A DNA stretch of 26,245 nucleotides from positions 1 to 26,245 of IMG/VR virus record IMGVR_UViG_3300044701_000292; one strand, written 5' to 3'. This stretch comes from a virus. A program made the translations under genes and the position numbers. This document shows, piece by piece, positions 22,940 through 26,245 of the stretch (within the stretch, counting starts at the first letter, position 1; each line of letters opens with the position of its first letter). The notes beneath the pieces were generated by a model. That model saw only the letters and a program-made list of their open reading frames with translations, was not told the DNA's origin and did not search any database.

Positions 22940-23232
22940 TCAACTAATGCGGGTTTACTTTCTATTTCAGTACAAATATAAACTATTCCTCCACATTCGT
23001 AAATATCTTTTAATCGTTCCCTTTGTTCCAGGCTTAATTTATCCCCTATTTTTTTAACTTCAACTGCCGTATAAATACCTTTTTCATTATAACCTTGTAA
23101 ATCAGCCCATCCTTTTTGTATTGTTCCCTTACGTTTTCCGTATGGAATATTGTTTACTCTATTTAACCTGAATCCTGCATATTCAAGGTTTTTTTTAGCC
23201 CACTTTGTTAAATCGTTTGCTGATATGTCCAT
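22918..23232 (-). CDS. VRR-NUC domain nuclease
   Basis: A 104-aa nuclease of the PD-(D/E)xK superfamily. Visible motifs: GWADLQGY with Asp44, AVEVKKIGDKLS with Glu58-x-Lys60, LSLEQRERLKDI with Gln70, and GGIVYICTE (81-89). These match the VRR-NUC signature of stand-alone phage enzymes that act on branched DNA such as Holliday junctions. Such an enzyme fits an ERF-type recombination system. The start shares a TAATG junction with the preceding gene. Confidence 0.85.
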   Translation of the reverse strand: MDISANDLTKWAKKNLEYAGFRLNRVNNIPYGKRKGTIQKGWADLQGYNEKGIYTAVEVKKIGDKLSLEQRERLKDIYECGGIVYICTEIESKPALVEWSKMKF

Positions 23233-23450
23233 TATAATGCTTCTATTTCTTGTTTAACTTCATCCCAAAAATCTAATTCCATTTCGTGCATATTCCTTCT
23301 TAATATTACTATATGCTTTAAATCTAATATTTCATCTACTGCTATTAATGCACATTGTCTTGATGCCTCATCGCTTAATCCCATTTCATCACTCGGTATA
23401 GCCATATAAAATTTATTGTATAAATCAAATGCTTTTTCTTTTGGTGTCAT
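23232..23450 (-). CDS. Hypothetical protein, 72 aa
   Basis: A 72-aa helical, acidic protein (MTPKEKAFDLYNKFYMAIPS and a LDLKHIVILRRN helix), no motif that I recognise. It sits between a short gene and the VRR-NUC gene in the replication block and couples to both (ATGA and TAATG). Confidence 0.65.
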   Translation of the reverse strand: MTPKEKAFDLYNKFYMAIPSDEMGLSDEASRQCALIAVDEILDLKHIVILRRNMHEMELDFWDEVKQEIEAL

Positions 23451-23611
23451 AATTTGTATTTAATAAGTAAGTCATAAAATTGTTTTTTAAAGGTAAGCCT
23501 ATTTATGCCATTAATAGCATCTTGTCTTGTTGAATAACAGTCAAAAAAATTAATAGTATAACAATATTTGACGCTTCCGAAATGGGTATATTTAACTTGA
23601 TAGACTTTCAA
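23447..23611 (-). CDS. Small protein with TTG start (54 aa)
   Basis: A 54-aa frame read from TTG at 23611, since it has no ATG in frame. The product (KVYQVKYTHFGSVKYCYTIN, then FFDCYSTRQDAINGINRLTF) is aromatic-rich and looks like a folded small protein. It overlaps the stop of the previous gene by 20 nt and joins the next by ATGA, filling exactly the gap between two genes. Unknown function. Confidence 0.55.
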   Translation of the reverse strand: MKVYQVKYTHFGSVKYCYTINFFDCYSTRQDAINGINRLTFKKQFYDLLIKYKL

Positions 23612-24335
23612 AATATTTAACTAATGCTAATTTTTTACATTGTAATTCAATAAAATCCTCTTTTTTAATTTCTTGGCTAAACTTTTTTGCGTCCAAAGGA
23701 TGCATTTTATTTAGCCTGTATAAGTTATCTTCCCTAACTACTCTTATTGTTTCTAATATCTGTTCCTGTGTGAAGTTTAATTTACCTTGTTTTAAAAGGA
23801 TCTTAAAAACCTTATCAGCATTAAATACCCTATTAAAATCTTGACGCTTTCCATTTAACCAATCCTGTTTTGTAAAATCAACTACTTCCTGTTCTGTTAA
23901 TTGTTTTACGGGTTGCTCTGGCGGTGGCGGGATATTTTTACGCACTTGATTAGCTTTTGATTTATAGGCATTCATTATTCCTGATATATATTTAGGGCTA
24001 AACTTTTCGTAATGCTCAATATTACAATCAAATTTACCTTGAACTGCCATTTTAAAAGCTATGCGCATTTCTTGTATTGTAAAAAAAGGATAAGTTGATC
24101 GTATAAAATCTTCAATTACTTCTAATTCAATCTTATCAGGTAGTCGCGTAAGCCCAATCAATGTAAAGATATAAGCTAAATTTTCCCGAAGCGTTACAGG
24201 ACTGATTAGGTTTAACTTATCCCCTTTAAAGGCTTCTATGATAGGCAAATCTTCCTTATCTATTAACCCACTTTGCAAGGTCGTCCATTCGTTTGCGACT
24301 TGCGGCAGTTGCGTCAGTATCTTTTGAATTTCCAT
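23592..24335 (-). CDS. Replication-block protein, unknown function
   Basis: A 247-aa soluble protein, mostly helical: MEIQKILTQLPQVANEWTTL, then KDEDLP-like and LIGLTRLPDKIELEVIEDFI (about 74-93), FSPKYISGIMNAYKSK and NIPPPPEQPVK, a Pro-rich linker near the middle. It overlaps the replication gene upstream by 80 nt. Its position suggests helicase loading or a related replication role, but I see no AAA+ Walker motif. An in-frame TTG about 54 nt in would reduce the overlap to about 26 nt. Confidence 0.6.
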   Translation of the reverse strand: MEIQKILTQLPQVANEWTTLQSGLIDKEDLPIIEAFKGDKLNLISPVTLRENLAYIFTLIGLTRLPDKIELEVIEDFIRSTYPFFTIQEMRIAFKMAVQGKFDCNIEHYEKFSPKYISGIMNAYKSKANQVRKNIPPPPEQPVKQLTEQEVVDFTKQDWLNGKRQDFNRVFNADKVFKILLKQGKLNFTQEQILETIRVVREDNLYRLNKMHPLDAKKFSQEIKKEDFIELQCKKLALVKYFESLSS

Positions 24336-24876
24336 ATTTATTTTTATTTTGTAGCCAGGTATTTACTCGGCGTTTAATATCAAAAAACTTTTGGGCTTCA
24401 TAGCGTAATTTACCACTTTTTGATGGTTCTGTCCAATAATCTATAAACTCCTGGTATGATTCATTTAATAAATTTTTATAAGGCTCTATATTATTTATAA
24501 ATATATCTTTATTTACATTTATAGTTTCAGTTTCAGTTTCCATATGCTTATGCATATGCTTAGCACTTGCTTCGCTTATGCTATCATTTTTTACTGATTT
24601 AGCATTATTTCGCCTACTTTCTGTAAATTTTGACCTTCTTATGGATTCATTATACATTCTGTCATTTACAAAAAACCCATCTACTTGATCAAATTTTTCG
24701 TAAATCTCATTATCATATGCTTTGCATATGCTTAGCATATCCTTTTCTGTTAGCTTGCCTTTTTGATGTTGAAGGCATAGCAATCTGATATACTTGCCGA
24801 CTTGCTCGTCAGTCATTGTAAATGTACCACTTAGAAAATCACTTGTGTAAAATAGCACTGCGGGATCTTTTGACAT
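24256..24876 (-). CDS. DUF1376-like replication protein
   Basis: A 206-aa protein. Its N-terminus (DPAVLFYTSDFLSGTFTMTD, then EQVGKYIRLLCLQHQKGKLT and EKDML) matches the DUF1376/YdaU type, a winged-helix-like fold seen in phage replication initiators. The C-terminus carries a basic helix (GNSKDTDATAASRKRMDDLA). The middle has a low-complexity linker with MHKHMETETETIN. The gene contains four copies of the CATATGCTT core at 24541-24565 and 24714-24737, which could be its own binding sites, as in lambda O. Function as initiator is inferred. Confidence 0.7.
   Translation of the reverse strand: MSKDPAVLFYTSDFLSGTFTMTDEQVGKYIRLLCLQHQKGKLTEKDMLSICKAYDNEIYEKFDQVDGFFVNDRMYNESIRRSKFTESRRNNAKSVKNDSISEASAKHMHKHMETETETINVNKDIFINNIEPYKNLLNESYQEFIDYWTEPSKSGKLRYEAQKFFDIKRRVNTWLQNKNKYGNSKDTDATAASRKRMDDLAKWVNR
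24541..24737 (-). repeat. Iteron-like repeats in the replication gene
   Basis: Two near-identical composite units lie inside the DUF1376-like gene: 24541-24565 and 24714-24737 on the plus strand, each made of CATATGCTT plus TGCATATGCTTAGCA. The 15-bp part (TGCATATGCTTAGCA) is identical at 24551-24565 and 24723-24737. In all there are four CATATGCTT cores with a CATATG palindrome. This resembles iterons at replication origins. It could also result from codon choice, since both copies are coding. Confidence 0.5.
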
Positions 24877-24879
24877 AAA

Positions 24880-24960
24880 TTAAAAATGGATCGCAGGCTT
24901 ACAGATAATGGTACTATCTGCTTGCCCTTGATCCAATATATTTGAACTGCGTTGTACCAT
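24880..24960 (-). CDS. Small peptide gene (26 aa)
   Basis: A 26-codon frame with ATG start, reading MVQRSSNILDQGQADSTIIC and then KPAIHF. It fills exactly the gap between the DnaA-like and DUF1376-like genes, starting 9 nt after one stop and ending 3 nt before the next start. Composition looks coding. No family known. Confidence 0.45.
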   Translation of the reverse strand: MVQRSSNILDQGQADSTIICKPAIHF

Positions 24961-24969
24961 AACGCTTTT

Positions 24970-25392
24970 TTATTCTTTTACAAACTTACTAAAATTTTCA
25001 ATCTCTTTTTCAATTTCATCAACTTTTTCTTTATACCATTTTTCGGTAAACATTAGGTTTTCAGCCGTTTTTATGTTATAAATCACAGTTGTATGATCGC
25101 CAACCCCGATATGCTTTGCTATTTCGTTAAGGGATAATTGAGTATATTTTTTAAGAATATAAGCCGCCGCCTTGCGTCCAAATATAACGCTTTGCCTTCG
25201 GTTTTTTATCTGTATACTTGTATCAAATACGTCCTCAACTAATTCAACTAATCTATGCGGCAATATACTTGAAGGGACAGAACCAATTGCAATGTCATCT
25301 GTTATCAAATTAGCTTTTACTAATTCTTTATGAAACATGCGTAAACTTTGCAACTGATCTTTATAACATTGAATTAAATTGTTATACTCCAT
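24970..25392 (-). CDS. DnaA domain IV-like protein
   Basis: A 140-aa protein that resembles the DNA-binding domain (IV) of the replication initiator DnaA but has no AAA+ part. Domain IV spans about 45-120: a helix at 46-60, a basic loop with KNRRQSVIFGRKAAAYILKK (63-82), a helix with LSLNEIAKHIG, and the signature GVGDHTTVIY (96-105) typical of DnaA box recognition. A coiled-coil helix ends the protein. It lies beside the replication proteins, spaced by 2 nt from the gene before. It could bind DnaA boxes at the phage origin or compete with host DnaA. No perfect DnaA box was noticed in the window. Confidence 0.88.
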   Translation of the reverse strand: MEYNNLIQCYKDQLQSLRMFHKELVKANLITDDIAIGSVPSSILPHRLVELVEDVFDTSIQIKNRRQSVIFGRKAAAYILKKYTQLSLNEIAKHIGVGDHTTVIYNIKTAENLMFTEKWYKEKVDEIEKEIENFSKFVKE

Positions 25393-25393
25393 A

Positions 25394-25603
25394 TTAAAAT
25401 TCTAAATCGTCGTTCACTAATTTTGTTTCTGTAGGCGCAACGTAATTATCTTCATAGATCTTATAATCAGGCTGCGCAGGCTTATCCTTATAGGAATTAA
25501 CCCACATATTGTATCGCTGCCCGTTAATTGAAAATTTAATTACTTCTTTGCCGTCTTTGGTTGTGTTTTTCCAGGCACCGATTGATTCTTTTTTTTCTGA
25601 CAT
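25394..25603 (-). CDS. Small protein, DUF736-like fold possible
   Basis: A 69-aa protein with one beta domain (SIGAWKNTTKDGKEVIKFSI, then NGQRYNMWVNSYKDKPAQPD) and an acidic tail. Small proteins with this IGxWxN...DGxExIKFxI pattern are common near phage single-strand annealing genes; the pattern faintly recalls DUF736. The acidic end (VNDDLEF) may act as a protein-contact tip, as in SSB. Function unknown. Confidence 0.6.
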   Translation of the reverse strand: MSEKKESIGAWKNTTKDGKEVIKFSINGQRYNMWVNSYKDKPAQPDYKIYEDNYVAPTETKLVNDDLEF

Positions 25604-25604
25604 T

Positions 25605-25817
25605 TTATATTTGGTTTGTGGATTCCTCTGAATCCTGTTTAAAAAATACTGCTTTAAATTCTGAATGTTTTTCCCAATGGTTTACAAATGTAATCAATTG
25701 GTCGTATGCTTCCTTATTATACCAGGCATAATGATAAATTTTTGCTAAAAGCATCTGCCTTTCCATAGGTAAAAGGTTTTGCATACCTTTCTCTAAATCT
25801 TGATATGTTTCTTGCAT
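25605..25817 (-). CDS. Hypothetical protein, 70 aa
   Basis: A 70-aa helical protein (MQETYQDLEKGMQNLLPMER and a helix with WYNKEAYDQLITFVNHWEKH). No motif recognised. It lies 1 nt after the stop of the ERF-type gene and 1 nt before the next start, so it is part of the recombination operon. Confidence 0.65.
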   Translation of the reverse strand: MQETYQDLEKGMQNLLPMERQMLLAKIYHYAWYNKEAYDQLITFVNHWEKHSEFKAVFFKQDSEESTNQI

Positions 25818-25818
25818 T

Positions 25819-26245
25819 TTACTTGTTTTGGTTAGCTAATATAATTTTATAAGCCTTGTCATATTGCTCATTTGTAGTATAAGCACTTATCTTGATAGCC
25901 TGTTTACTTTTAAGGCTTTCATCCCAAATAGTATTTTCTAAAAGTGCAATTAGCTTCATACGTTTTTCCTCGCCTACTTCGTCCTTATGCTCATTTGTAG
26001 AATCCGCATCCTTTGTGTCATCTATTGCAAATAAGCCATTAAGGGCGTATTTACGCGCGTAAGAACTTGCTGATCCTGTAATCTGTGCAGCGTCCATTCC
26101 TTTTTTCACTTCCTCCTCGCGCGCCCAACCGCTTACAGAAATTACTTCCTCTAAATGTAATAATGATGCAGTAGCTTTAACATAAATCCTGTCCCCTACT
26201 TGTAATACTTCGTCTGAAATTACTAATGCAGTTCCGTACTTGTTT
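25819..26245 (-). CDS. ERF-family single-strand annealing protein, 5' end missing
   Basis: The last 141 residues of an ERF (Sak-like) annealing protein that pairs complementary single strands in phage recombination. Reading continues to the window edge. The family core is clear: KYGTALVISDEVLQVGDRIY near the start of the visible part, KATASLLHLEEVISVSGWAR, and KKGMDAAQITGSASSYARKY followed by ALNGLFAIDDTKDAD, the typical C-terminal ERF block. The rest is a short acidic and helical tail. An internal GTG near 26109 is not a start, because the family core extends upstream of it. Confidence 0.9.
   Translation of the reverse strand, partial: NKYGTALVISDEVLQVGDRIYVKATASLLHLEEVISVSGWAREEEVKKGMDAAQITGSASSYARKYALNGLFAIDDTKDADSTNEHKDEVGEEKRMKLIALLENTIWDESLKSKQAIKISAYTTNEQYDKAYKIILANQNK

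Noticed and set aside
22973-22980. A second TATATTTG box, 34 nt before the sigma gene start
   Set aside because: It lies inside the VRR-NUC gene where it encodes the conserved VYIC residues, and has no -33 partner; could be chance in AT-rich DNA.
24541-24737. Considered as a CRISPR-like array
   Set aside because: Only two units, a 15-bp identical part, a coding spacer of about 150 bp and no cas genes; an iteron or codon-choice origin is more likely.

Overview
This is part of the genome of a tailed, double-stranded DNA bacteriophage (or prophage) of a Bacteroidota host, most likely a flavobacterium or relative. The DNA is AT-rich, and Shine-Dalgarno motifs are largely missing in front of start codons. 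A perfect Bacteroidota-type -7 box (TATATTTG) precedes the small-gene cluster after terL, and many proteins resemble families known mostly from Bacteroidota phages. Every credible gene lies on the minus strand, so the biological order runs from high to low coordinates. No integrase, repressor, tRNA, rRNA or CRISPR array is visible. The left edge cuts the tail fibre gene and the right edge cuts the ERF gene.

Region by region, in transcription order. (1) 26245-22918, DNA metabolism: ERF-type annealing protein, two small proteins, a stand-alone DnaA domain IV protein, a 26-codon gene, a DUF1376-like replication protein that carries iteron-like repeats inside its coding sequence, a partner protein overlapping it by 80 nt, two small proteins, and a VRR-NUC nuclease. 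(2) 22939-22006: a sigma-70-like factor and two small CGSC-containing proteins, one of them a membrane protein. (3) 22004-19866: a surface-sugar cassette with an LpxA-like hexapeptide acyltransferase, a GT2 glycosyltransferase and a GT4-like glycosyltransferase. (4) 19879-16470: a conserved 141-aa protein, an HNH nuclease, a 40-aa basic protein, a ParB-DNA methyltransferase fusion, and the small and large terminase subunits. (5) 16463-14929: a promoter region and then a run of tiny genes. (6) 14942-8363, tail module: tail assembly chaperone with a likely -1 frameshift, a terminator, a tail-completion-like protein, two large tail proteins and the tape measure. (7) 8328-2679, head module: XkdF-like protease, scaffold, major capsid protein, a probable tail tube or decoration protein, a 124-aa virion protein, portal and connector. 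(8) 2677-1: a 40-aa protein, a GIY-YIG homing endonuclease, a probable neck protein and the start of a repetitive tail fibre.

The genes form tightly packed operons. Stop and start codons overlap as TAATG or ATGA at many junctions, which suggests translational coupling. Hairpin terminators follow the chaperone, the capsid gene and the 173-aa gene, dividing the late region into segments. Related AT-rich motifs sit directly before four late genes and could be promoters for the phage sigma-like factor.

The most noteworthy points are the likely programmed frameshift in the tail chaperone, the tail-before-head gene order after terminase, the LpxA-like acyltransferase with two glycosyltransferases, the iteron-like repeats inside the replication gene, the DnaA domain IV protein, and a portal protein with an extra winged-helix-like segment and a CRHxW tail. 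At least ten small genes of 26-58 codons complete the annotation. No gene set here amounts to a demonstrably new defence system.
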